A DNA stretch of 8,540 nucleotides from Actinomycetota bacterium. GTDB taxonomy: Bacteria; Actinomycetota; Actinomycetes; S36-B12; UBA10799. Within the stretch, counting starts at the first letter, position 1. Each line of letters begins with the position of its first letter. The notes below the pieces were generated by a model, which was given only the letters and a program-made list of their open reading frames with translations, did not search any database and was not told the DNA's origin. This document shows positions 1-6,940 of this stretch, in pieces. The stretch lies in NCBI GenBank assembly GCA_030837395.1, contig JAUPKO010000876.1:1-8540 (forward strand). Direction: 5' to 3'. The position numbers were made by a program, and so were the translations under genes.

Positions 1-649
1 CGGTGCGCAACTTGACCTCGTCGTAGGCCGCGTGCAGGTCCAGGCACGGGGGCTTGGTCAGGGCGATGTTGTCGAATCGGTCGACTACCTGGAAGTCAAG
101 GCGATCGCCGGAGGCTGCGCGCCAGTAGTCGCCGGCGAAGGACGTGGCGTCATCGAGGGTTGCGAACGAGGGCGCATCGGCCATCTCTGGCCCCGGCCAC
201 ACGGCCCGCACCAAGGTGACCTCGTGCACGGCCGGGGTGGCCATGGTCGAAACCCCGGAGGGTCCGGCGAGGCTGAGCACCGAGACGGTGCCGGGAACGG
301 CGAAGGTGTCCGGCGGCTCTGAGAAGGGGGCGATCAAAGTGGGCGGATTGGCCGCCTCGGGGTTGGGGGTGACCGTCACGGAGATCGAGTCGCCGCTGGC
401 CAGCCCGCGATCGAGGAGCTCGGCGTCGAGGCCTGCGACCGACACCCGGCCGGTGGGCGTGGCCACCGACACCGTCGGGCCGCCGGGGTGATCCACGGTG
501 ACGGTGAGGACGCCGGACAATTGCTGTGGACTCGAGTCCGACGTTGTGGCCGCGATCGGTGAGGCGGCCAGAAAGATTGACCCGAGGCCCATGAGGGTGA
601 CTCCGGCAACCCAGCCGACTCCGCGCCTGCCGCGAATGGTCCGCTTCAT
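1..649 (-). CDS. Secreted protein of unknown function, N-terminal 216 residues (possible zinc metallopeptidase); runs off the window start
   Basis: Read on the minus strand from ATG at 649 with no stop to position 1, so the C-terminal part is missing. The start is supported by a good Shine-Dalgarno sequence (AAGGGGG at 660-654). Residues 1-34 form a clear Sec-type signal peptide: basic n-region (K2, R3, R6, R8, R9), hydrophobic core about 11-29, probable cleavage after Ile-Ala-Ala (32-34). Residues 44-95 are rich in alternating V/T/S and look like a beta-sandwich pro-region. Residues 141-216 hold a pattern I associate with actinobacterial secreted zinc metallopeptidases of the reprolysin-like type: a VTLVRAVWPG strand, then DYWRAASGDRLDFQV (174-188), then a Cys (202) followed by an acidic 'AAYDEV' segment (207-212). 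The HExxH zinc site would lie beyond the window, so the peptidase call is inference from general resemblance. The signal peptide and export are well supported. It is divergent from gltB and shares no obvious function with it. Confidence 0.75.
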   Translation of the reverse strand, partial: MKRTIRGRRGVGWVAGVTLMGLGSIFLAASPIAATTSDSSPQQLSGVLTVTVDHPGGPTVSVATPTGRVSVAGLDAELLDRGLASGDSISVTVTPNPEAANPPTLIAPFSEPPDTFAVPGTVSVLSLAGPSGVSTMATPAVHEVTLVRAVWPGPEMADAPSFATLDDATSFAGDYWRAASGDRLDFQVVDRFDNIALTKPPCLDLHAAYDEVKLRT

Positions 650-653
650 GTCG

Positions 654-660
654 CCCCCTT
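654..660 (-). promoter_or_regulatory. Ribosome binding site of the secreted-protein gene
   Basis: Read on the minus strand, AAGGGGG lies 4 nt upstream of the ATG at 649. This purine run is complementary to the 16S rRNA 3' end and fixes the start used for the secreted protein. Confidence 0.6.
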
Positions 661-684
661 GCTGGCTGTATGGGTCCTTCTTGC

Positions 685-690
685 ACACTA
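685..690 (-). promoter_or_regulatory. Candidate -10 element for the minus-strand secreted-protein gene
   Basis: TAGTGT on the minus strand fits the actinobacterial housekeeping -10 pattern TANNNT. It would place the transcription start near 678, giving a leader of about 29 nt that contains the ribosome binding site at 660-654. No good -35 hexamer is visible 16-19 nt upstream, where the sequence is very GC-rich, so this is a motif-only call. Confidence 0.35.
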
Positions 691-694
691 CTCC

Positions 695-752
695 TGCCCG
701 GGGGCGCGCGGGTATCCCAGTGGCGGACGGTTGTGTGGCGCCCGCCCGGGCA
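695..752. repeat. 8-bp inverted repeat between two divergent promoter candidates (possible operator)
   Basis: TGCCCGGG at 695-702 is mirrored exactly by CCCGGGCA at 745-752, with centres 50 bp apart, roughly five helical turns. Each arm lies within about 5 bp of an outward-facing TAGTGT -10 candidate (685-690 on the minus strand, 758-763 on the plus strand). Pairing extends imperfectly inward through G/C-rich sequence. The arms lie upstream of both predicted transcription starts, so they would act as DNA rather than RNA. In GC-rich DNA a CCCGGG core is cheap by chance; symmetry and placement are the evidence, and no regulator is identified. Confidence 0.3.
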
Positions 753-757
753 TGCGC

Positions 758-763
758 TAGTGT
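758..763 (+). promoter_or_regulatory. Candidate -10 element of the gltBD promoter
   Basis: TAGTGT fits the actinobacterial TANNNT -10 pattern and would start transcription near 770, leaving a leader of about 126 nt before gltB. The nearest -35-like hexamer, TTGTGT at 731-736, is 21 nt away, longer than the usual 16-19, so the promoter is either weak, activator-dependent or misassigned. Confidence 0.35.
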
Positions 764-792
764 TGCGCCGAACCGGGCCAATGACGTCCCGG

Positions 793-809
793 GCTGCGCA
801 CCGCGCAGC
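793..809 (+). promoter_or_regulatory. Perfect 7-bp hairpin in the putative gltB leader
   Basis: GCTGCGC (793-799) and GCGCAGC (803-809) are perfect inverted arms around the 3-nt loop ACC. If transcription starts near 770 this forms a stable hairpin about 23 nt into the gltB leader. No U-tract follows, so it is not a standard terminator. A stabilising 5' structure, a protein-binding site or a chance GC-rich palindrome are all possible. No known riboswitch was recognised around it. Confidence 0.3.
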
Positions 810-884
810 ATGTGCAACGCGCCTTCAGCCGCAGGTCACATCGGTCTGTGCGCCATGCCCCCTCCCGGCTCCGTAGAACCTTTC

Positions 885-890
885 AGAGGT
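885..890 (+). promoter_or_regulatory. Ribosome binding site of gltB
   Basis: AGAGGT sits 5 nt before the ATG at 896 and selects that codon over the in-frame ATG at 908, which would be 17 nt from the same site. A small 4-bp stem (ACCT 878-881 with AGGT 887-890) could partly cover it, though this is too short to be persuasive. Confidence 0.55.
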
Positions 891-895
891 GACTC

Positions 896-3800
896 ATGTC
901 GTATGCGATGACCACGTCCTCGCCGTTCTCAGCTGTGCCCGAGGCCATCGGCCTCTACGACCCTGCGGCCGAGCACGACGCTTGCGGGGTGGCCTTCGTC
1001 GCCACCCTCACCGGGGTCCCCAGCCACCGGATCGTGGAGCAGGCCCTGACCGCCCTTCGCAACCTCGACCACCGCGGTGCCTCCGGCGCCGAACCGGACT
1101 CCGGTGATGGTGCGGGCATCCTGATCGGCGTGCCCGACGCTTTCCTGCGCGAAGTCGTGGATTTCGACCTGCCGCCGGCCGGCCAGTACGCGGTCGGCAC
1201 AGCATTCCTCACCCCCGAGGAGGTGTCCGCGGCAGCCCAGGTGGCAACGATCGAGGCGATCGCCGCCGAGGAGGGCTTGACGGTTCTCGGCTGGCGATCC
1301 GTGCCGATCGTCTCGGACATGGTCGGGGCCACCGCCCGCGGCACCATGCCGACCTTCCGGCAGGTCTTCGTGGCGGCCCCCGACGGCGACCAGATGGCGT
1401 TGGAGCGCCGAGCGTTCTGCCTGCGCAAGCGGGTGGAGAACACCACCGACGTCTACTTCCCGTCGTTGTCCTCGCGAACGATCGTCTACAAGGGCATGCT
1501 CACCACCGGCCAGCTCGAGGTGTTCTTCCCCGATCTGACCGACCCTCGGGTGGCCTCGACGGTCGGCCTGGTGCACTCGCGGTTCTCCACCAACACGTTC
1601 CCCTCTTGGCCGTTGGCGCACCCCTACCGGTTGATCGCCCACAACGGCGAGATCAACACCGTGCGCGGCAACCGCAACTGGATGCGCGCCCGCGAGGCCA
1701 TGCTTGCCTCGGACCTGATCCCCGGCGACCTCGCGCGGCTCTACCCCATCTGCACCCCCGGGGCCAGTGACTCGGCCTCCTTCGACGAGGTGCTCGAACT
1801 GCTCCACCTCGGCGGCCGCTCACTGCCCCACGCCGTGCTCATGATGATCCCGGAGGCGTGGGAGAACAACGCCGAGATGGACCCGGACAAGCGTGCCTTC
1901 TACGAGTACCACGCCACCTTGACCGAGGCCTGGGACGGACCGGCCGCGGTGTGCTTCACCGACGGCTCGGTGATCGGTGCCGTGTTGGACCGCAATGGTC
2001 TGCGACCCGGACGTTTCTGGGTCACGTCCGACGGGCTGGTGGTGTTGGGGTCCGAGGCCGGTGTGCTCGACCTCGACCCGGCCACGGTGATCCGCAAGGG
2101 TCGGTTGCAGCCGGGCAAGATGTTCTTGGTCGACACCGTCGCCGGCCGGGTAGTCGAGGATGAGGAGATCAAGGGCGACCTCGCCGCGGCGCAGCCCTAC
2201 TCGGACTGGCTGCATGCGGGGATCATCCACCTCGAGGAACTGCCCGAGCGCGAGCATGTGGTGCACACCCACAAGTCCTGCCTGCGCCGCCAGCAGACGT
2301 TCGGCTTCACCGAGGAGGAGTTGCGGATCCTGGTGGCGCCGATGGCGCGCACCGGGGCCGAGCCGATCGGTTCCATGGGCACCGACACACCGATTGCGGC
2401 GATCTCGGACCGGCCGAGACTGCTGTTCGACTACTTCTCGCAGTTGTTCGCCCAGGTGACCAACCCGCCGCTGGACGCGATCCGCGAGGAGATCGTCACC
2501 TCGCTTCGCTCCAACATCGGGCCCGAGGGCAACCTGTTGGAGTCCACGCCGGCGCAGTGCCGTCAGGTGGTGTTGCCGTTCCCTGTGATCGACAACGACG
2601 AGTTGGCGAAGATTCATCACATCAACGACGACGGTGACCTGCCGGGCTTCCAGTCCGGGCGCATCTACGGGCTGTACCGGGTGGCCGGCGGGGGCGAGGC
2701 GCTGGCTGAGCGGATCGACGAGATCTTCGACGAGATCGACGCGATGATCGCCGAGGGGGTGCGGTTCGTGGTCCTCACCGACCGCGACTCCGACACCGAG
2801 TTGGCGCCGATCCCGTCGCTGCTGCTGACTGCCGCGGTGCACCACCACCTCGTCCGGCAGAAGACTCGCACCCAGGTGAGCCTGATCGTGGAGGCCGGGG
2901 ACGTCCGCGAGGTGCACCATGTGGCGCTGCTCATCGGCTATGGCGCCGCGGCGATCAACCCGTACCTGGCCATGGAGAGCGTTGAGGACCTCGTGGCCTC
3001 GGGTTACATCGACGGCATCGAGTCGGACAAGGCCGTGCGCAACCTGGTCAAGGCCCTCGGCAAGGGTGTGCTGAAGGTGATGTCCAAGATGGGTATCTCG
3101 ACGGTGTCGTCCTACCGCGGCGCGCAGGTGTTCGAGGCCGTCGGCCTGAGCCACGAAGTGATCGACCAATTCTTCACCGGCACCACCAGCAAGCTCGGCG
3201 GGATTGGGCTGGAGGTGATCGCCGAGGAGGTCGCGCGACGGCACCGGATCGCCTACCCGGAGTCGGGCTCGTCCAGCGCCTACCGCACGCTGCGGATCGG
3301 CGGCGAATACCAGTGGCGGCGTGAGGGGGAGCCGCACCTGTTCGACCCGGAGACGGTCTTCCGATTGCAGCATTCCACCCGCGCCGGCCGGTACGACATC
3401 TTCAAGGAGTACACGGCGAAGGTCGACGACCAATCCACGCGGTTGATGACGCTGCGCGGCCTGTTTGAGTTGCGCTCGGAGCGCGAACCGGTGTCGTTGG
3501 ACGAGGTCGAGTCGGTGGCCGACATTGTGCGGCGGTTCTCCACCGGGGCGATGTCCTACGGTTCGATCTCGCAGGAGGCCCATGAGACGTTGGCAATCGC
3601 CATGAACCGTCTCGGCGGCAAGTCCAACACCGGCGAGGGTGGCGAGGACCCCAACCGGTTCATTACGGACGCCAACGGCGATTCCCGGCGGTCCTCGATC
3701 AAACAGGTCGCCTCCGGCCGGTTCGGAGTCACCAGCGAATACCTGGTCAACGCCGACGACATCCAGATCAAGATGGCCCAGGGTGCCAAGCCCGGAGAGG

Positions 3801-5437
3801 GCGGCCAGCTGCCCGGGCACAAGGTCTACCCTTGGGTGGCCAAAACGCGGCACTCGACGCCCGGCGTCGGGCTGATCTCGCCGCCGCCGCACCACGACAT
3901 CTACTCCATCGAGGACCTGGCGCAACTGATCCACGACCTCAAGAACGCCAACAACAAGGCCCGCATCCATGTCAAGCTCGTCTCCGAGGTCGGTGTGGGC
4001 ACGGTCGCGGCCGGAGTGGCCAAGGCGCACGCCGACGTCATCCTGATCTCGGGCCATGACGGCGGCACCGGCGCCTCCCCGCTGACCAGCCTCAAGCATG
4101 CCGGCGGACCATGGGAACTCGGACTGGCCGAGACCCAGCAGACCCTCATGCTCAACGGCCTGCGCGACCGTGTGGTGCTCCAGACCGACGGCCAGCTCAA
4201 GACCGGCCGAGACGTGCTGATCGCGGCTCTGCTCGGCGCGGAGGAGTTCGGGTTCGCCACCGCACCATTGGTGGTGATGGGCTGCGTCATGATGCGCGTG
4301 TGTCACCTGGACACCTGCCCGGTCGGGGTCGCCACCCAGAACCCGGTGCTGCGCGAGCGCTTCAACGGCAAGGCCGAATACGTCGAGACGTTCTTCCGCT
4401 ACATCGCCGAGGAGGTGCGCGAACTCCTTGCACAGTTGGGCTTCCGCAGTCTCGATGAGGCGATCGGTCACGTCGAATGCCTGGACACTCGCGCTGCGGT
4501 CGACCACTGGAAAGCCAGCGGGCTCGACCTCTCGCCGATCCTCCTGGCGCCCCGGTCCGACAGTCCCCGGCGGTGCCTGACCAGCCAGGACCACGGCCTT
4601 GATAAGGCGCTGGACAACGAGCTCATCGCGTTGTCGGCCGATGCCCTTGAGCGGGGCGAACCGGTGCGCGCCCAGGTGCCCATCCGCAACGTCAACCGCA
4701 CCGTGGGCACCATGTTGGGTGCCGAGGTGACGCGGCGGTTCGGCGGTGCCGGGCTGCCCGACGAGACGATCGACATCACCTTCACGGGCTCAGCCGGGCA
4801 GTCCTTCGGGGCCTTCGTGCCCGCCGGCGTGACGCTGCGCCTGGAGGGCGACGCCAACGACTACCTGGGCAAGGGGTTGTCCGGCGGCAGGCTCGTGGTG
4901 CGGCCTGACCGCGCCGCGCCGTTCGTGGCCGAGGAGCACATCATCGCCGGCAACGTGATCGCCTACGGCGCCACCAGCGGTGAGATCTTCCTGCGCGGGG
5001 TCGTGGGGGAGCGGTGCTGCGTGCGCAACTCCGGTGCCCACGTCGTCACCGAAGGCGCTGGCGATCACCTGTGCGAATACATGACCGGTGGCCGGGTGGT
5101 AGTGCTCGGAGCCACCGGGCGCAACGTCGCCGCCGGGATGAGTGGCGGCATCGCGTACGTGATCGACCTCGACCCGGGCAAGGTTAACCGGGAGATGGTC
5201 GATGTGGAGCCGCTCGGTGATGTGGACGCCGAGTTCGTCCGCGAGATGATCTCCCGGCACACAGAGGAGACCGGTTCCGCGGTGGGCGCCGCGCTGTTGG
5301 CCGACTGGCCTGTTGCCGCCGCCCGGTTCAGCACGATCATGCCCCGGGACTTCCGCCGGGTGCTGCAAGCTCAAGCCCAGGCAGAAGCCGAGGGCCGGGA
5401 CGTTGACGAGGCGATCATGGAGGCGAGCCGTGGCTGA
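896..5437 (+). CDS. gltB: Glutamate synthase [NADPH] large (alpha) subunit
   Basis: Catalytic subunit of GOGAT (1513 aa, normal for the family). It hydrolyses glutamine and passes the ammonia through an internal tunnel to 2-oxoglutarate, making two glutamates. Domain order is standard. A short propeptide (1-29) is probably removed to expose Cys30 (DACGVAF), the N-terminal nucleophile of the class II amidotransferase domain (about 30-430), with substrate-site HNGEINT at 249-255. The central domain spans about 480-770. The FMN/2-oxoglutarate barrel spans about 840-1200 and contains SYGSIS (887-892), GGKSNTGEGGE (907-917), SGHDGGTGASP (1052-1062) and the 3Fe-4S ligands Cys1130, Cys1136 and Cys1141 in C-x5-C-x4-C spacing. 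The C-terminal GxGxG beta-helix spans about 1260-1440. ATG 896 is chosen over 908 because of the ribosome site at 885-890. It is cytoplasmic and overlaps gltD by 8 nt. No missing key residue was noticed. Confidence 0.98.
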   Translation: MSYAMTTSSPFSAVPEAIGLYDPAAEHDACGVAFVATLTGVPSHRIVEQALTALRNLDHRGASGAEPDSGDGAGILIGVPDAFLREVVDFDLPPAGQYAVGTAFLTPEEVSAAAQVATIEAIAAEEGLTVLGWRSVPIVSDMVGATARGTMPTFRQVFVAAPDGDQMALERRAFCLRKRVENTTDVYFPSLSSRTIVYKGMLTTGQLEVFFPDLTDPRVASTVGLVHSRFSTNTFPSWPLAHPYRLIAHNGEINTVRGNRNWMRAREAMLASDLIPGDLARLYPICTPGASDSASFDEVLELLHLGGRSLPHAVLMMIPEAWENNAEMDPDKRAFYEYHATLTEAWDGPAAVCFTDGSVIGAVLDRNGLRPGRFWVTSDGLVVLGSEAGVLDLDPATVIRKGRLQPGKMFLVDTVAGRVVEDEEIKGDLAAAQPYSDWLHAGIIHLEELPEREHVVHTHKSCLRRQQTFGFTEEELRILVAPMARTGAEPIGSMGTDTPIAAISDRPRLLFDYFSQLFAQVTNPPLDAIREEIVTSLRSNIGPEGNLLESTPAQCRQVVLPFPVIDNDELAKIHHINDDGDLPGFQSGRIYGLYRVAGGGEALAERIDEIFDEIDAMIAEGVRFVVLTDRDSDTELAPIPSLLLTAAVHHHLVRQKTRTQVSLIVEAGDVREVHHVALLIGYGAAAINPYLAMESVEDLVASGYIDGIESDKAVRNLVKALGKGVLKVMSKMGISTVSSYRGAQVFEAVGLSHEVIDQFFTGTTSKLGGIGLEVIAEEVARRHRIAYPESGSSSAYRTLRIGGEYQWRREGEPHLFDPETVFRLQHSTRAGRYDIFKEYTAKVDDQSTRLMTLRGLFELRSEREPVSLDEVESVADIVRRFSTGAMSYGSISQEAHETLAIAMNRLGGKSNTGEGGEDPNRFITDANGDSRRSSIKQVASGRFGVTSEYLVNADDIQIKMAQGAKPGEGGQLPGHKVYPWVAKTRHSTPGVGLISPPPHHDIYSIEDLAQLIHDLKNANNKARIHVKLVSEVGVGTVAAGVAKAHADVILISGHDGGTGASPLTSLKHAGGPWELGLAETQQTLMLNGLRDRVVLQTDGQLKTGRDVLIAALLGAEEFGFATAPLVVMGCVMMRVCHLDTCPVGVATQNPVLRERFNGKAEYVETFFRYIAEEVRELLAQLGFRSLDEAIGHVECLDTRAAVDHWKASGLDLSPILLAPRSDSPRRCLTSQDHGLDKALDNELIALSADALERGEPVRAQVPIRNVNRTVGTMLGAEVTRRFGGAGLPDETIDITFTGSAGQSFGAFVPAGVTLRLEGDANDYLGKGLSGGRLVVRPDRAAPFVAEEHIIAGNVIAYGATSGEIFLRGVVGERCCVRNSGAHVVTEGAGDHLCEYMTGGRVVVLGATGRNVAAGMSGGIAYVIDLDPGKVNREMVDVEPLGDVDAEFVREMISRHTEETGSAVGAALLADWPVAAARFSTIMPRDFRRVLQAQAQAEAEGRDVDEAIMEASRG
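5419..5423 (+). promoter_or_regulatory. Ribosome binding site of gltD, inside the gltB coding end
   Basis: GGAGG lies 6 nt before the GTG at 5430, within the last codons of gltB. It decides the GTG start, because the longer open frame beginning at 5313 has no comparable site and would add residues out of character with the family. Its position inside gltB fits translational coupling. Confidence 0.75.
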
Positions 5438-6881
5438 CCCACGCGGATTTCTGAAGGCCGGTCGGGAGCTTCCCACCCGTCGTCCGGTGGACGTGCGGAT
5501 CTCGGACTGGCGGGAGGTGTACGACGAGTTCGATGAGGGCAAGTTGCGCACCCAGGCGGCCCGCTGCATGGACTGCGGGATCCCGTTCTGCCACAACGGC
5601 TGTCCGTTGGGCAATTTGATCCCGGAATGGAACGACCAGGCCTGGCGCGGTGACTGGCGGGCGGCGATCGACCGGCTGCACGCCACCAACAACTTCCCGG
5701 AGTTCACCGGGCGGTTGTGCCCGGCCCCGTGCGAGACCGCCTGTGTGCTGGGCATCAACCAGGACCCGGTCACCATCAAGCAGGTCGAGGTGTCGATCAT
5801 CGACCGCGCCTGGGAGTCAGGCTATGTCGAGCCGCAGCCGCCGGATCGGCTCACCGGCAAGACGGTTGCCGTGGTCGGGTCCGGACCTGCCGGCCTGGCC
5901 GCCGCCCAGCAGTTGGCCCGGGCCGGCCACACGGTCGCGGTGTTCGAACGCGACGACCGGATCGGCGGCCTGCTGCGTTACGGCATCCCGGAATTCAAGA
6001 TGGAGAAGCACCACATCGACCGTCGGCTTGAGCAGATGGTCGCCGAGGGAGTGAAGTTCCGCACGAGCGTCGAGGTCGGCGTTGACATCACGGCCGAGGA
6101 CCTACGCAAGCGGTACGACGCCGTGGTGATCGCGGTGGGCGCCACGGTCCGCCGCGATCTTGATGTGCCCGGACGTGACCTCGACGGCGTCCATCAGGCG
6201 ATGGACTACCTGCCGCCGGCCAATCGGGTGCAGTTGGGCGACTTCGAACGTTCGCCGATCCACGCCCAGGGCAAGCACGTGGTGGTGATCGGCGGCGGCG
6301 ACACCGGCGCGGACTGCTTGGGCACCGCGACCCGGCAGGGGGCGGCCTCGGTGACCCAGTTGGAGATCCTGCCGCGACCCACCGAGGAGCGGCCGGCTGC
6401 CCAGCCCTGGCCCACCTACCCGATGGTCTACCGCGTCTCGAGCGCCCACGAGGAGAACGGCGAGCGCGTCTACAGCGTTTCGACCCAGCGCTTCGTCGGT
6501 CAAGACGGCAAGGTGACCGGGCTCGAACTGGTCGACGTGGAGTTTGTCGACGGCCGGTTCTCGCCGATCGCCGGCAGCGAACGGATCCTCCCGGCCGACC
6601 TCGTCACGTTGGCGATGGGCTTCACCGGCCCGGAGGCGGGTACGTGGACCGAACAGTTGGGTGTCGAGTTGGACGGGCGGGGCAACCTGCGTCGCGATGA
6701 TGACTACATGACCCGCGTGCCCGGGGTGTTCGTGGCCGGCGATGCCGGCCGCGGCCAGTCGCTGATCGTCTGGGCGATCGCCGAGGGTCGCGCGGCCGCG
6801 GCGGCGGTGGACCGCTTCTTGCAGGGCTCCACCGAGTTGCCGTCGCCGATTCCGCCGACGGCGCGACCGTTGACGGTCTGA
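5430..6881 (+). CDS. gltD: Glutamate synthase [NADPH] small (beta) subunit
   Basis: FAD-dependent NADPH oxidoreductase that feeds electrons through Fe-S clusters to the FMN of GltB (483 aa, usual length). The N-terminal cluster domain carries Cys46, 49, 54 and 58 and Cys97, 101 and 105. Seven cysteines fit two 4Fe-4S clusters with one non-cysteine ligand, as known for the related dihydropyrimidine dehydrogenase N-domain; Glu120 is a possible eighth ligand (inference). FAD site: GSGPAG at 150-155, followed by an acidic residue at the end of the second strand (E173). NADPH site: GGGDTGAD at 288-295. The second FAD contact is AGDAGRGQSLIVWAIAEGR at 436-454. The family N-terminus (GFLKAGRELPTRRPV, 6-20) follows directly from GTG 5430, which has GGAGG 6 nt upstream. 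The start overlaps the gltB stop by 8 nt, so the two subunits are probably made by coupled translation. Its presence next to gltB indicates the NADPH rather than the ferredoxin enzyme. Confidence 0.97.
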   Translation: MADPRGFLKAGRELPTRRPVDVRISDWREVYDEFDEGKLRTQAARCMDCGIPFCHNGCPLGNLIPEWNDQAWRGDWRAAIDRLHATNNFPEFTGRLCPAPCETACVLGINQDPVTIKQVEVSIIDRAWESGYVEPQPPDRLTGKTVAVVGSGPAGLAAAQQLARAGHTVAVFERDDRIGGLLRYGIPEFKMEKHHIDRRLEQMVAEGVKFRTSVEVGVDITAEDLRKRYDAVVIAVGATVRRDLDVPGRDLDGVHQAMDYLPPANRVQLGDFERSPIHAQGKHVVVIGGGDTGADCLGTATRQGAASVTQLEILPRPTEERPAAQPWPTYPMVYRVSSAHEENGERVYSVSTQRFVGQDGKVTGLELVDVEFVDGRFSPIAGSERILPADLVTLAMGFTGPEAGTWTEQLGVELDGRGNLRRDDDYMTRVPGVFVAGDAGRGQSLIVWAIAEGRAAAAAVDRFLQGSTELPSPIPPTARPLTV

Positions 6882-6896
6882 CGGTGCTGCGTCGGC
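6854..6896 (+). terminator. Nested inverted repeats across the gltD stop: possible U-tract-less terminator or processing site
   Basis: An outer perfect 7-bp pair, GCCGACG (6854-6860) and CGTCGGC (6890-6896), encloses an inner near-perfect palindrome GACCGT-TG-ACGGTC (6865-6878). The gltD stop codon (6879-6881) sits between the arms. No T-rich stretch follows, so it is not a classical intrinsic terminator; actinobacteria are reported to use some hairpins without a U-tract. It could partly insulate pyk from gltBD read-through or mark an mRNA 3' end. Chance pairing in GC-rich coding sequence is a real alternative. Confidence 0.3.
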
Positions 6897-6919
6897 CGTG
6901 GCGACCTGCGCGTCCCGCC

Positions 6920-6936
6920 AGGTTCGGGTAGGTTCG
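6920..6936 (+). repeat. 7-bp direct repeat, 10-bp period, over the pyk promoter
   Basis: AGGTTCG occurs at 6920-6926 and again at 6930-6936, one helical turn apart, with the second copy covering most of the -10 candidate. Such a layout could be a regulator site on one DNA face or a short chance duplication. No known regulator consensus is recognised. Confidence 0.3.
6929..6934 (+). promoter_or_regulatory. Candidate -10 element giving a leaderless pyk mRNA
   Basis: TAGGTT fits TANNNT and ends exactly 7 nt before the pyk GTG at 6941, so the expected transcription start coincides with the first base of the start codon. This is the usual geometry of leaderless genes in actinobacteria. No -35 hexamer stands out at 16-19 nt. 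The alternative is weak Shine-Dalgarno use of AGG at 6930-6932, 8 nt from the GTG, on a read-through transcript. Confidence 0.5.
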
Positions 6937-6940
6937 CCCC

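Noticed and set aside
150..686. 178-codon minus-strand frame at the left end
   Set aside because: It is in a different frame from the signal-peptide protein starting at 649. Its Arg/His/Gly-rich content is typical of an out-of-frame reading, and the other frame has a ribosome site and signal peptide.
731..736. TTGTGT as the -35 of the gltB promoter
   Set aside because: The spacer to TAGTGT at 758 is 21 nt, outside the normal 16-19 range, so it is mentioned but not annotated as an element.
835..850. GlnR-like nitrogen-control box (GTCAC followed by 6 nt) upstream of gltB
   Set aside because: The first half matches GTnAC but the second half reads CTGTG rather than GnAAC, so it is not a credible GlnR site.
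908..910. Alternative gltB start at ATG 908
   Set aside because: The ribosome site AGAGGT at 885-890 is too far from 908 and well placed for 896. The propeptide would be 25 instead of 29 residues, so function would not change.
1820..4594. 924-codon open frame antisense to gltB
   Set aside because: It lies wholly opposite gltB, whose domains and motifs are intact throughout. Its product is low-complexity His/Asp/Leu/Gly/Arg-rich, as expected for the shadow of a GC-biased gene. No promoter or family motif was seen.
5313..5429. Upstream extension of gltD to an ATG at 5313
   Set aside because: It would overlap gltB by 125 nt and add 39 Arg/Pro/Cys-rich residues foreign to GltD. GTG 5430 has GGAGG at 5419-5423 and begins the conserved N-terminus.
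4790..5800. 336-codon antisense frame across the gltB-gltD junction
   Set aside because: Shadow of two well-supported genes, with no recognisable motif.
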